From contig JAVJOG010000017.1 of assembly GCA_040216885.1 (NCBI GenBank), positions 193,309-257,308 of the forward strand: a DNA stretch of 64,000 bases, read 5' to 3'. This DNA is from Parvibaculum sp040216885. Its GTDB lineage: Bacteria; Pseudomonadota; Alphaproteobacteria; Parvibaculales; Parvibaculaceae. Of this stretch, positions 30,483 to 39,647 are shown one piece after another. A program made the translations under genes and the position numbers. Positions within the stretch are counted from its first letter, which is position 1; each line of letters opens with the position of its first letter. The notes beneath the pieces are model-generated. The model ran no database searches and was not told where the DNA came from. It saw only the letters and a list, made by a program, of their open reading frames with translations.

Positions 30483-31808
30483 CTACGCCGCTTTGGCCTC
30501 GATGGATGAGCGCGGCCAGCGCACGGTGATGGCCGCGCCGGCATCGGGCCGTCCGGCGTTGCGGAAATGCAGGGTCGCGCCGCTGCGCTCGAGCAGCGTC
30601 TTGGCGATGAAGATGCCGAGCCCCAGGCCCGGCCCGCCCTTGCGGCTGCGTATGATCGAGCGTGACGCGCCAAGGTCCGGCTCGCCGAGCTTCTCGAGCT
30701 GATCGGTCGGAAAGCCCGGGCCGTCATCGACGATGGCGATGCGCACATGCTCGCTCGACCAGTCCAGATCGATCATCACCTGCTCGCGCGCGAAGTCGAC
30801 GGCGTTCTCGACCAGGTTGCCGAGCCCGTGCATGATGCCGTCGTTGCGGCGCAGCACCGGTTCGGGCGAACCGTCGTCGCTGTGGCGTGTGGTGATCTCC
30901 ACGCCGAACGCGCGATGCGGGTCGGCCACCTCCTCGACCATCTCCCGCAGCGACATGCGCGAGATCATCTCCTCGCTGCTGGTGTTGAGCGTCGAGAGGC
31001 GCGACAGGATCTCCCGGCACCGGTCGGCCTGGGCACGCAGCAGCCGCACGTCTTCCTTGAGGGGATCGGCCTCGGTGGTGGCGCGATCCATCTCCTTTGA
31101 GACCAGCGAGATCGTGGCGAGCGGAGTGCCCAGTTCATGGGCGGCAGCGGCGGCAAGCCCGTCGAGCGCCGACAGGTGCTGTTCGCGCTGCAGCACCAGT
31201 TCGGTCGCCGCGAGCGCATCGGCGAGGCTGCGCGCCTCGTCGGCGACCCGGTGCACGTAAAAGGCGGTGAACGCCACCGATGACAGGACCGCCGCCCACA
31301 TGCCTGCAACGAACACGAACGGGATGTCGAAGGGTATGTCCGGATGCCAGGGCAGCGGCAGATGGGTGAAGACGAGAACGGTCGCGGCCACGACGACCAC
31401 GACGCCGAGCGCGGCGGTGTAGAGGGCCGGGAGCGTTGCGGCCGAAATGATCACCGGCACGATCAAGAGGACCGAGAACGGGTTCTCGAGCCCGCCGGTC
31501 AGGAACAGCAGCGCGGCGAGCTGGGCGATGTCGAAAGCGAGCACGGCGAACACCGCGAGCGGATCGAGGCGGCGGTTGGCCGGAAAAATCCAGGTCAGGA
31601 TCAGGTTCAGCAGGGCCGAGGCGGCGATCAGCACGAAACAGGCGACGATCGGAAAGGCAAAGCCGAGCCAGCCGGCGACGACCGCGACGGCGACGCTCTG
31701 GCCGAACACGGCGATCCAGCGCGTGTTCGTCAATGTCGACATGCGCAGGCGACGGCGCGCGAAGCGCTCGCCGACGCCGACGGTCGGTCGTGTGACCTGC
31801 TGATCCAT
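30483..31808 (-). CDS. actS: Redox sensor histidine kinase ActS (RegB/PrrB)
   Basis: A 441-residue membrane kinase with six hydrophobic helices. The quinone-sensing GGxxNPF motif is GGLENPF at 105-111. The H-box is AAAHELGTPL with His224. The redox-active cysteine is Cys264 in ADRCREIL; both positions match RegB of Rhodobacter closely. The ATPase domain ends in GPGLGLGIFIAK. It phosphorylates ActR according to quinone pool and oxygen state. The gene lies between hrpB and actR, a conserved order. Confidence 0.95.
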   Translation of the reverse strand: MDQQVTRPTVGVGERFARRRLRMSTLTNTRWIAVFGQSVAVAVVAGWLGFAFPIVACFVLIAASALLNLILTWIFPANRRLDPLAVFAVLAFDIAQLAALLFLTGGLENPFSVLLIVPVIISAATLPALYTAALGVVVVVAATVLVFTHLPLPWHPDIPFDIPFVFVAGMWAAVLSSVAFTAFYVHRVADEARSLADALAATELVLQREQHLSALDGLAAAAAHELGTPLATISLVSKEMDRATTEADPLKEDVRLLRAQADRCREILSRLSTLNTSSEEMISRMSLREMVEEVADPHRAFGVEITTRHSDDGSPEPVLRRNDGIMHGLGNLVENAVDFAREQVMIDLDWSSEHVRIAIVDDGPGFPTDQLEKLGEPDLGASRSIIRSRKGGPGLGLGIFIAKTLLERSGATLHFRNAGRPDAGAAITVRWPRSSIEAKAA

Positions 31809-31861
31809 GCCCGCTTATATGGACCTGCGAGGGTCCGTTCGCCAGATTGGAATCGTTCAAA

Positions 31862-34324
31862 TCATCGCGGCTTGGCGCGACGCGTCGGCGCGGTGCTGGC
31901 GGGATCGTCGGGCCAGACATGCTTGGGATAGCGGCCGCGCATCTCGGCCCGCACCTCGGACCACGATCCGGCCCAGAAGGCGGGCAGGTCGGCGGTGCGC
32001 TGGATCGGCCGGTGCGCCGGCGAGAGCAGTTCGATCAGAACCGGCACGGCGTCGCCGAGCACGGCAGGATGCTCGGTCAGGCCATAGAGTTCCTGCACGC
32101 GCACGGCCAGTTCGGGCGCGGCGCCGCCGGGCGGATAGGTCAGCGCAAGGCGCGACCCGGTCGGCACGGTCAGGTGCGACGGCGCCAGCCGGTCCAGTTC
32201 GGCCTGCCGCCCGGGACCGGCGCGCAGCATCAGCGCATCGCGCAGCGGCACATCGTCAAGGCCGGTGCGGCCAGCGAGAAACGGCGCGAGCCATTCGTCG
32301 ATCGTCTGCATCAACGCCTCATCGCCGACATCGGGCCACGGATCGCCGAGCCGCGCATGCAGGAAGGAAAGCCGCGCGCGCAGGCTCCGGGACGCCTTGT
32401 CCCATGGAAGGGCGCCGAGGCCGTGCCCACGCACGCCTTCGAGCAGGGCTCGTTCCGCTTCGGGACCGGGTTCGACCGGGCGCGGCGCCGAAGACAGGGT
32501 GATCGCACCGAGGGTTCGCACGCGACGCGCGGCGAGACGACCGGTGCGCGCATCGAAGCGCATCTCGGTCCGCGTTTCGATCCGGTCGCCGAGACGATCC
32601 TCGATCTCGGCTTCGGTGATCGCCGCGACGGCCAGAAGGCGCGCGCCCGCGGCCGCGCCGGTCACATCGGCGGCGACGATGAAGGATGCGCCCGCCAGCG
32701 GATCGGCCTCGTCGGCGACGACGCCGCGCCCGCCGGCCATGACGAAATGACCCGGCCGGCCCGGCCGCGCCCGCGCCACGCGGTCCGGGAAGGCATCGAG
32801 CAGCATGGCTCCGGCCGTCATGGCTTGGTCATCCGCATCGTCCGGCAGGTCGAGCTGTCCGGCGATCCGCCCGGCCAGCTGGCGGCTCTGTTTTGCGCGC
32901 GGCGACCGGTCGGCGTCGAACGCGGCAAGGCGTCGATCGAGATCGGTCGATGCGCCGCCGAGGCCGCGCTCGGTGATCAGCACGGCGAGCCGGGCGCGGC
33001 GTTCGGCATCGCCGGTCGTCCCCGCTTCGGCGACCATGGCGGCAAGCGGCACCGGCAATGCAATCGCGCGCAGGCGCTCGCCCTTTGCGGTCAGCCGGCC
33101 CTGCCCGTCGACGGCGCCGAGCGCGACGAGCCGCGCGCGCGCCTCGTTCAGCGCCGGCTCGGGCGGCGGGTCGGGAAAGCGCAGCGTGCGCGGATCGGAC
33201 ACGCCCCATGCCAGGCAATCGAGCAGCAGGCGCGAAAGGTCCGTGCGGGCGATCTCGGGCGGATCGAACGGGGCAAGCGCGGCGGTCTGGCCCTCGTGCC
33301 ACAGGCGGATCGCGACGCCCGGCTGCGTGCGCCCGGCACGGCCGGCGCGCTGGGCGGCCGAGGCGCGGCTGACCCGGACGGTCTGAAGCCGGGTGATCGC
33401 CATGCCGGGTTCGAAGGCGGGCTGGCGCGCAAGGCCGGAATCGACGACCACGCGCACCCCGTCGATGGTGACCGAGCTTTCGGCGATCGCCGTCGCCAGC
33501 ACGATCTTCCGGCGACCGGGTTCGGGCGGCAGAATCGCGACATCCTGGTCCTTGATGTCCATGGCCCCGAACAGCGGCGCCAGATAGGCGTTGGCGGGCA
33601 GCGCGCCCTCGAGCCGCTCGGCCGTGCGGCGGATCTCGGCCTGGCCGGGCAGGAAGGCGAGGATGCTGCCCTGTTCGTCGCGCAGCGCGGCGCGGATCGC
33701 CTCGGCCACCGCGTCCTCGATCCGCTGGTCGGGCCGGCGCGGCGCATGACGAATGTCGACGGGATGGGACCGGCCGGCGCTTTCGACGAGCGGCGCCTTG
33801 TCCATCAGCGCGGCGACGCGGCCGCCATCGAGCGTCGCCGACATGACCAAAAGCCGCAGATCGGCGCGCAGCGCCGACTGCACGTCGAGCGCCAGCGCCA
33901 GCGAGAAATCGGCGTCGAGCGAGCGCTCGTGGAACTCGTCGAAGATCACCGCGGCGATGCCGGTCAGTTCGGGATCGTCGAGGATCATGCGCGCGAACAC
34001 GCCCTCGGTGACCACTTCGATGCGCGTCCTCGGGCCGACCCTGCTGTCGAGCCGCATCCGGTAGCCGACCGTTTCGCCAACGGTCTCGCCGAGCATGGCG
34101 GCCATGCGCCGGGCGGCGGCGCGTGCGGCGAGCCGGCGCGGTTCGAGCATGACGATCCGCCGGCCCTCGACCCAGGGTGCATCAAGCAGCACCAGCGGGA
34201 CGAGCGTCGTCTTGCCGGCGCCGGGCGGCGCGACCAGCACCGCGTTCGGCCCCGCTTCGAGCGCGCCGGTCAGCGCGCCGAGCACCTCGGCGACGGGCAG
34301 GCCGGTGGCGGCGGCGTCGATCAT
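31862..34324 (-). CDS. hrpB: ATP-dependent helicase HrpB
   Basis: An 820-residue DEAH-type helicase. Walker A is APPGAGKTT (32-40) and the DEAH-like box is FDEFHERS. SATLDGGRV, the AQRAGRAGRTQPGVAIRL motif VI and a C-terminal HrpB domain are present. Its RNA substrate and cellular role are poorly known. Its start overlaps the ynjD-like ATPase stop by 4 bases. Confidence 0.95.
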   Translation of the reverse strand: MIDAAATGLPVAEVLGALTGALEAGPNAVLVAPPGAGKTTLVPLVLLDAPWVEGRRIVMLEPRRLAARAAARRMAAMLGETVGETVGYRMRLDSRVGPRTRIEVVTEGVFARMILDDPELTGIAAVIFDEFHERSLDADFSLALALDVQSALRADLRLLVMSATLDGGRVAALMDKAPLVESAGRSHPVDIRHAPRRPDQRIEDAVAEAIRAALRDEQGSILAFLPGQAEIRRTAERLEGALPANAYLAPLFGAMDIKDQDVAILPPEPGRRKIVLATAIAESSVTIDGVRVVVDSGLARQPAFEPGMAITRLQTVRVSRASAAQRAGRAGRTQPGVAIRLWHEGQTAALAPFDPPEIARTDLSRLLLDCLAWGVSDPRTLRFPDPPPEPALNEARARLVALGAVDGQGRLTAKGERLRAIALPVPLAAMVAEAGTTGDAERRARLAVLITERGLGGASTDLDRRLAAFDADRSPRAKQSRQLAGRIAGQLDLPDDADDQAMTAGAMLLDAFPDRVARARPGRPGHFVMAGGRGVVADEADPLAGASFIVAADVTGAAAGARLLAVAAITEAEIEDRLGDRIETRTEMRFDARTGRLAARRVRTLGAITLSSAPRPVEPGPEAERALLEGVRGHGLGALPWDKASRSLRARLSFLHARLGDPWPDVGDEALMQTIDEWLAPFLAGRTGLDDVPLRDALMLRAGPGRQAELDRLAPSHLTVPTGSRLALTYPPGGAAPELAVRVQELYGLTEHPAVLGDAVPVLIELLSPAHRPIQRTADLPAFWAGSWSEVRAEMRGRYPKHVWPDDPASTAPTRRAKPR

Positions 34325-35004
34325 GAACCGTTGCCGGGGCCCAGCGCGGGTTCGACCTCGATCAGCGCGCCGCCGGCCGCCTTGGCGTCCGCCTCGTCAT
34401 GGGTGACCAGCAGCACCGGCAGGCGGCGGACGCCTGCCCGCTCGAACACCAGCCGGCGCACCTGATCGCGCAGGCCCGCATCGAGCTTGGAGAAGGGCTC
34501 GTCCAGCAGCATGAAGCGGGGCTCGGACACCAGCACGCGGGCGAGCGCCACACGCGCCTTCTGGCCGCCCGACAGCGTGTCGGGATCGCGGTCGAAGAAC
34601 CCTTCGAGTTCCACGTCGCCGAGCGCGGCTTCGGCCACGGCGCGGCGCGCGGCGCGTCCCCTGACCGTCTGCGGCACCGCGAACACCAGATTGCCGCCGA
34701 CCGACATGTGCGGGAACAGGAGCGGATCCTGGAACAGAAGGCCGGCATGGCGCTCCTGCGGCGGCGCATCGGTGATGTCGACGCCCTCGCAGATGACGCG
34801 GCCGCGCGCGGCAAAAGCGGGATCGAGAAAGCCGCCGATGAAAGCCAGAAGCGTCGACTTGCCCGATCCCGACGGCCCCATCACGGTGAGCACCTCGCCA
34901 GGCCCGATCGTGTGATCGGCCTCGACCAGCGTGCGGCCATCGAGCGAAATGGCGATCCCGTCGAGCCTGAGGCCGGCGGCTTGCTCGGTCTGCGTGTCGG
35001 GCAT
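34321..35004 (-). CDS. ynjD: ABC transporter ATP-binding protein YnjD-like
   Basis: A 227-residue importer ATPase. Walker A is GPSGSGKST at 43-51, the signature is LSGGQKARVALARVL and Walker B is FMLLDEPFSKLD. ATG 35004 (MPDTQTEQ) was preferred over a GTG five codons upstream. With the two upstream genes it forms a complete YnjBCD-type importer, distantly related to thiamine and putrescine uptake systems. The substrate is unknown. Confidence 0.85.
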   Translation of the reverse strand: MPDTQTEQAAGLRLDGIAISLDGRTLVEADHTIGPGEVLTVMGPSGSGKSTLLAFIGGFLDPAFAARGRVICEGVDITDAPPQERHAGLLFQDPLLFPHMSVGGNLVFAVPQTVRGRAARRAVAEAALGDVELEGFFDRDPDTLSGGQKARVALARVLVSEPRFMLLDEPFSKLDAGLRDQVRRLVFERAGVRRLPVLLVTHDEADAKAAGGALIEVEPALGPGNGS

Positions 35005-35015
35005 TGGGCGCGTTC

Positions 35016-36695
35016 TCACATCGCCCTGATTGCCCGGCGGTTGCGGAAAAGCAAGGCCGGCACGAGGCTGGCGAGCGCAAAGCCGATCAGCGGCAGCAGC
35101 ATCTGCAGGAACGCATAGACGCCGATCACCCGCCGGTCGCCGCCCGAGCCGAGCGCGACGGCCTCGGTGGTGATCGTCGGAAACCGGCCGGCGCCGATCA
35201 GCAGGGTCGGCAGGTACTGGCCGACCGAGACGGCAAAGCCGACCGCGCTTGCCGTGAGCACGGCGCGCGTAAGCATCGGCAGGCGGATACGCCAGAAGGT
35301 GCGCGCTTCGCCCGCGCCGAGCGCCGTGGCGAGCGCCTCGTAACGCCGGTCATAGGCACGCCAGGGCGCCGACAGGGACAGGAACACGTAGGGCAGCACG
35401 AAGATGGTGTGCACGAAGATCAGCGCCGCCCAGCTCTTGTCGGCATCGGCGGCGACCAGCAGCAGTTGCAGGCCGAACAGGAAGCCGATCTGCGGGACGA
35501 CCAGCGGCAGATAGACCAGCGCCAGCGCCCGGCTGCCGCCGGTGCGGCCGGTCTGGTTCTCGCGCTGCAGGCAGGCGAGCGCGATCGCCACCGAGATGAG
35601 CGTCGCCGCCAGCCCGATGATGACGGTCGTCGCGAACGGGTCGGCGAGCGCCGGCGCGCTGCGCATCCAGGCGCGCAGAGAAAGCCCGTCCGGCAGCGCG
35701 TCCGGAAACTGCCAAAGGCCGGCCACCGACCACAGCGCCAGAACGGCAAGGCCGCCGAACACGAGCAGCGCCGAGACGGTCATCGCGCCGCCGGCAACCG
35801 TGCGCGCCCAGCCGTCGCGCCGGAAACGGCGTCCGGTCTCGCAGACCCGTTCGGCGAGCGCGCCCATCACGCGTTCGAGCCCGACCCAGATCACAAGCGC
35901 CGCGCCGGTGACGGCGACCTGCAGCACCGCGCCGGCGCAGGCCATGAAGCGCATCGAAAGGTCGGGGTCGTTCATCCAGTCGACCAGCCGCACCGGCAGC
36001 GTCGCCGGCGTCGTCGGGCCGAGGATGAAGGCAACGTCGACATTGGCCGAGGCGTAGGCGATCACGGCGAAGACGGCGAGCCGGATCTGGCGGTAGAGCG
36101 CCGGCCAAGTGGTGAACATGAAACCCATCAGCCGGCCATAGCCGAGCGACTGGCCAAGGTTCAGCGCGCGCATAGCCGGCACCTGCGGCAGGGCCGCGAG
36201 CGTGATCAGCAAAAGGAAGGGCACTTCCTTGATGACGAGGCCGCCGATCAGCGCCAGGCCCATCGGGTCGTTGACGATCAGCGCGTCGGGCGGTCGTTCC
36301 CAGCCGGTCGCCCAGGGCGAGAACAGCCGCGCCAGATAGCCCGACGGGGCGATCATGAAGGCAAAGCCGAAGGCGGCGGCCGCGTGCGGCACGGCCAGAA
36401 GCGGCGAGACCAGATGCTGGATCAGCGCGAAGGCGCGGGTGCCGTACCAGGCGCAGACGAAGCCGGCCACCATGGCGAGCGAGATCGCCGTTGTGACGAG
36501 CCCGATCAGCAGGGACTGGACGGCCGAGCGTGCGATGCCGGGCTGGGCGAACAGGTCGGCGAACGGATCGAGCGTCAGGGTCGTGCCGCCGATCGCCGGC
36601 AGGAAACCGAAGGCCGGCAGGATCGTGCCGAACAGCCCGCAGGCGAGCGGCACCGCCAGCACGAACAGGGCGAGCGGCGGCGCCAGACGCAACAT
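35016..36695 (-). CDS. ynjC: ABC transporter permease YnjC-like, fused double permease
   Basis: A 559-residue inner-membrane protein with two binding-protein-dependent permease halves in one chain and about 12 helices. Each half has an EAA-type loop (for example the stretches around QSLGYGRLMGFMFTTWPALY and ATALGAGEARTFWRIRLPML). The layout matches E. coli YnjC and ThiP. It lies between the binding protein and ATPase genes. Confidence 0.88.
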   Translation of the reverse strand: MLRLAPPLALFVLAVPLACGLFGTILPAFGFLPAIGGTTLTLDPFADLFAQPGIARSAVQSLLIGLVTTAISLAMVAGFVCAWYGTRAFALIQHLVSPLLAVPHAAAAFGFAFMIAPSGYLARLFSPWATGWERPPDALIVNDPMGLALIGGLVIKEVPFLLLITLAALPQVPAMRALNLGQSLGYGRLMGFMFTTWPALYRQIRLAVFAVIAYASANVDVAFILGPTTPATLPVRLVDWMNDPDLSMRFMACAGAVLQVAVTGAALVIWVGLERVMGALAERVCETGRRFRRDGWARTVAGGAMTVSALLVFGGLAVLALWSVAGLWQFPDALPDGLSLRAWMRSAPALADPFATTVIIGLAATLISVAIALACLQRENQTGRTGGSRALALVYLPLVVPQIGFLFGLQLLLVAADADKSWAALIFVHTIFVLPYVFLSLSAPWRAYDRRYEALATALGAGEARTFWRIRLPMLTRAVLTASAVGFAVSVGQYLPTLLIGAGRFPTITTEAVALGSGGDRRVIGVYAFLQMLLPLIGFALASLVPALLFRNRRAIRAM

Positions 36696-36794
36696 CAGCG
36701 GTCACTCATTGCACCGGGAAGCCCGACAACAAGAAGTCCGGCAACAAGAAGCTCGGCAGGCGCGTCGGCGCGGCGCGGCGTCACCGGCCGGCCA

Positions 36795-38057
36795 TCAGTT
36801 GCCGACCGCGTAGCGGGCGGTCCATTTCTGCTCGATCCGGGTCATCCAGCTCGGATGCGGCTCATCGAGCGCCGGGCCGAGTTCGTCGGGCCTGAGCGTG
36901 GCGACACCGAGATCGAGCGCCGAAAAGCGCGCCCGGTCCTCGTCGGACAGCTTGTCCATGGCGAGCACGGTCGGATCGCCCCAGACGGTCGGGTCCTGCT
37001 TGCGCGCCTGGGCCTCGGGGGAGATCAGGAAGTCGGCGACGACCAGCGCGCCTGCCTTGGCGTTGGCGTTGTAGGGGATGGCGACGAAGTGCGTGTTGGC
37101 GAGCGTGCCGCCCGAAAAGGTGAAGGACCGGACGGTGTCCGGCAGAAGCTGGTTGGCGATGGCGTTCGAGGCTTCGGCCGGGTTGAAGGCGAACGTGATG
37201 TCCAGTTCGCCGTCGGCCAGAAGCTGGCTCATCGACGGATAGTCCTTCGGGAAAGTGCGCGCCCCGCGCCACAGATGCGGGTGCAGGTCGTCGAGATAGG
37301 CGAACAGGGGCTCGGTAATCTGCTCGAAGCTGGCCTCGTCGACGGGCTCCTGCAGAACGGAGGGATCGTCGACCGTTTCGATCAGAACCTGCTTGAGGAA
37401 GCTCGAGCCGATGAAGTCCGGCGGCTGGGGATAGGAGAAGCGTCCCGGATTGGCGCGGGCCCATTCTAAAAGCTCGGGCGCGCTGTCCGGCAGATCAGCG
37501 GCTTCGGTGCGCGCGCTGTCGTAGAAGAAGACGAGCTTGGCCATGCCCCAGGGCGATTCCAGCCCGTCGGTCGGCAGGGTGAAGTCGACGGTGATGGTCG
37601 GCTTGGTCTCGTGGTCGACATAGGCCCAGTTGGGCAGCTTCGTCGCCCAGTCGGGCGCAAACAGCAGGTCCTGGCGCTTCATCGAGGCGAAGTTCTCGCC
37701 ATTGATCCAGATCAGATCGATCGAACCGCCCTCGTTCCGCCCGGCCGCCTTTTCGGCGACGACGGTGGCAACGGCATTGGCCGTGTCCTCCAGCTTGACG
37801 TGCTCGAGTTCGACGCCGAAGCGCTCTTCGACCTCGGCGGCGACCCATTCGATATAGGCGTTGATCTGCGTCGAGCCGCCCCAGGCGTTGAAGTAGACGG
37901 TCTGGCCGCGCGCCTCGTCAAGAACGCCCTGCCAGTCGGACGGGTCGGGGTCGGCCAGGGCCGGCGCGGCGGGCAGCATGACGGCAAGCGAAAGGGCGGC
38001 GGCGCGCAGCAAATGGGACACGGGGGTCTCTCCGTTGATCGTGATGGGCAAAGACAT
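36795..38057 (-). CDS. ynjB: Periplasmic solute-binding protein YnjB-like
   Basis: A 420-residue exported binding protein with signal peptide (LLRAAALSLAVMLPAAPALA). The mature start QTVYFNAWGGSTQINAYIEW and the later GGSIDLIWINGENF are the recognisable YnjB features. ATG 38057 was chosen because it gives a standard signal; earlier codons are arginine-rich. Ligand unknown. An imperfect 15-base repeat (CCGRCAACAAGAAGY) lies in the gap before ynjC. Confidence 0.88.
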   Translation of the reverse strand: MSLPITINGETPVSHLLRAAALSLAVMLPAAPALADPDPSDWQGVLDEARGQTVYFNAWGGSTQINAYIEWVAAEVEERFGVELEHVKLEDTANAVATVVAEKAAGRNEGGSIDLIWINGENFASMKRQDLLFAPDWATKLPNWAYVDHETKPTITVDFTLPTDGLESPWGMAKLVFFYDSARTEAADLPDSAPELLEWARANPGRFSYPQPPDFIGSSFLKQVLIETVDDPSVLQEPVDEASFEQITEPLFAYLDDLHPHLWRGARTFPKDYPSMSQLLADGELDITFAFNPAEASNAIANQLLPDTVRSFTFSGGTLANTHFVAIPYNANAKAGALVVADFLISPEAQARKQDPTVWGDPTVLAMDKLSDEDRARFSALDLGVATLRPDELGPALDEPHPSWMTRIEQKWTARYAVGN

Positions 38058-38126
38058 CACGCGCCGGCGCGCAAGGTCAACAAGGCCCTGTTCACCACCC
38101 CTCACAAACGAGTGAGCCCGACCGGC

Positions 38127-38546
38127 TCAGCCACGATCGTTGATGGTGATCCTGCGAACCAGGCGCTCGGGCTCGGGCCGTTCCAGATCGATCATCAGCA
38201 GCCCGTTCTCAAGGTCCGCGCCGATCACGCGCATGCCGTCGGCGAGCACGAAGGCGCGCTGGAACTGGCGCGCGGCGATGCCCCGGTGCAGGAACTCGCG
38301 GCCCGGATCGTCGGCCTCGGCCCGCTTGCCGCGAATGACGAGCTGGCTCTCCTCGGTGCTGACCTCGAGATCGTCGGCGGAAAAGCCGGCGACGGCCAGC
38401 GTGATCCGCATGACGGTCTTGCCGTCCGCGTCGCGGATGCGCTCGATGTTGTAGGGCGGATAGCTCTCGCCGGACTTGGCGACGCGTTCGAGCGATTTCT
38501 CGATCGTCTCGAAGCCGACCAGCAGCGGGCTGGAGAAGTTCGTCAT
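38127..38546 (-). CDS. Small heat shock protein, Hsp20 family
   Basis: A 139-residue alpha-crystallin chaperone of the IbpA type. The crystallin domain covers about 35-125 (YPPYNIERIRDADGKTVMRI, LAVAGFSADDLEVS, FLHRGIAARQFQRAFVL). The tail ends in RITIND, with the family I-x-I type motif. ATG 38546 (MTNFSSPLLVGF) is the family start. I see no convincing heat-shock promoter. Confidence 0.93.
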   Translation of the reverse strand: MTNFSSPLLVGFETIEKSLERVAKSGESYPPYNIERIRDADGKTVMRITLAVAGFSADDLEVSTEESQLVIRGKRAEADDPGREFLHRGIAARQFQRAFVLADGMRVIGADLENGLLMIDLERPEPERLVRRITINDRG

Positions 38547-38699
38547 GGGCTCGGCCCTTTCGTCCTCATCAAGCGACTTTGCCGCGGTGACACGATTTCG
38601 CTTGCAATCGGCGCGCGGCGCGGCGAACCCGTTCGGCATCCGCCGGCCCCGTTATGCGGGGTCGCCGGCCGTTGATCAAGGAATTCCCGGGGGAGCGGC

Positions 38700-39641
38700 A
38701 TGACCGGAAAACGCGCCATCATCATCGACACGGACCCCGGCCAGGACGATGCGATCGCGCTTCTGCTGGCGCTCGCCAGCGACGAGCTGGACGTGCTCGG
38801 CATCACGGCGGTCGCCGGCAACGTGCCGCTGGCGCTGACCGAGAAGAACGCGCGCAAGATCTGCGAACTGGCCGGCAAACCGGACACGCGCGTCTTCGCC
38901 GGCGCCGAGCGGCCGCTGATGCGCAAGCTGGTGACGGCCGAATATGTGCACGGCAAGACCGGTCTCGACGGGCCGGACCTGCCAGAGCCGACCATGGCGC
39001 TTCAGGACCAGTTCGCACCGGACTTCATCATCGAGGCGATCCGCGCCCGCCCGGAGGGAACGGTGACGCTGTGCCCGCTCGGCCCGCTGACCAACATCGC
39101 GCTGGCGCTGATCAAGGCGCCCGACATCGCACCGAAAATCCGCGAGATCGTGTTGATGGGCGGCGGCTTCTTCGAGGGCGGCAACGTCACGCCGACGGCC
39201 GAGTTCAACATCTATGTCGACCCCGAGGCGGCGCAGACCGTGTTCACGTCCGGCGTGCCGATCGTCATGGCGCCGCTCGACGTCACCCACAAGGCGCTGA
39301 CCACACAGGCGCGCATCGACGCGCTGCGCGCCAAGGGAACGCCGGTGTGCGATGCGGCCGCGTCGCTGATCGACTTCTTCGAGCGGTTCGACGAGGACAA
39401 GTACGGCACCGATGGCGGGCCGCTGCACGATCCGTGCGTGATCGCTTACCTTCTCAAGCCCGAGCTGTTCACCGGCCGCGACTGCCATGTGGCGATCGAG
39501 ACCGGCTCGGAGCTGACGCTCGGCATGACGGTGATCGACTGGTGGGGCGTGACCGGCAAGACGCCGAACGCACACGTTCTCGGCGGTATCGATGCGGCCG
39601 GGTTCTTCGATCTGATCACCGAGCGGCTGGCTCGGCTTTGA
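38700..39641 (+). CDS. Nucleoside hydrolase
   Basis: A 313-residue calcium-dependent N-ribohydrolase that splits nucleosides into base and ribose. The metal-binding DTDPGQDDA motif is at 10-18; LMGGGF and the AEFNIYVDPEAA stretch are also present. The convergent ribokinase gene six bases downstream could phosphorylate the ribose, a sensible functional pair. Purine or pyrimidine preference cannot be read. Confidence 0.93.
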   Translation: MTGKRAIIIDTDPGQDDAIALLLALASDELDVLGITAVAGNVPLALTEKNARKICELAGKPDTRVFAGAERPLMRKLVTAEYVHGKTGLDGPDLPEPTMALQDQFAPDFIIEAIRARPEGTVTLCPLGPLTNIALALIKAPDIAPKIREIVLMGGGFFEGGNVTPTAEFNIYVDPEAAQTVFTSGVPIVMAPLDVTHKALTTQARIDALRAKGTPVCDAAASLIDFFERFDEDKYGTDGGPLHDPCVIAYLLKPELFTGRDCHVAIETGSELTLGMTVIDWWGVTGKTPNAHVLGGIDAAGFFDLITERLARL

Positions 39642-39647
39642 GACTTA

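Noticed and set aside
36723..36750. 15-base imperfect repeat between ynjB and ynjC as a regulatory array
   Set aside because: Only two imperfect copies inside an operon gap; no further structure.
35004..37469. Open frame of 821 codons antisense to ynjC/ynjB
   Set aside because: Shadow frame rich in Arg, Gln and Asp; the opposite strand encodes a complete transporter.
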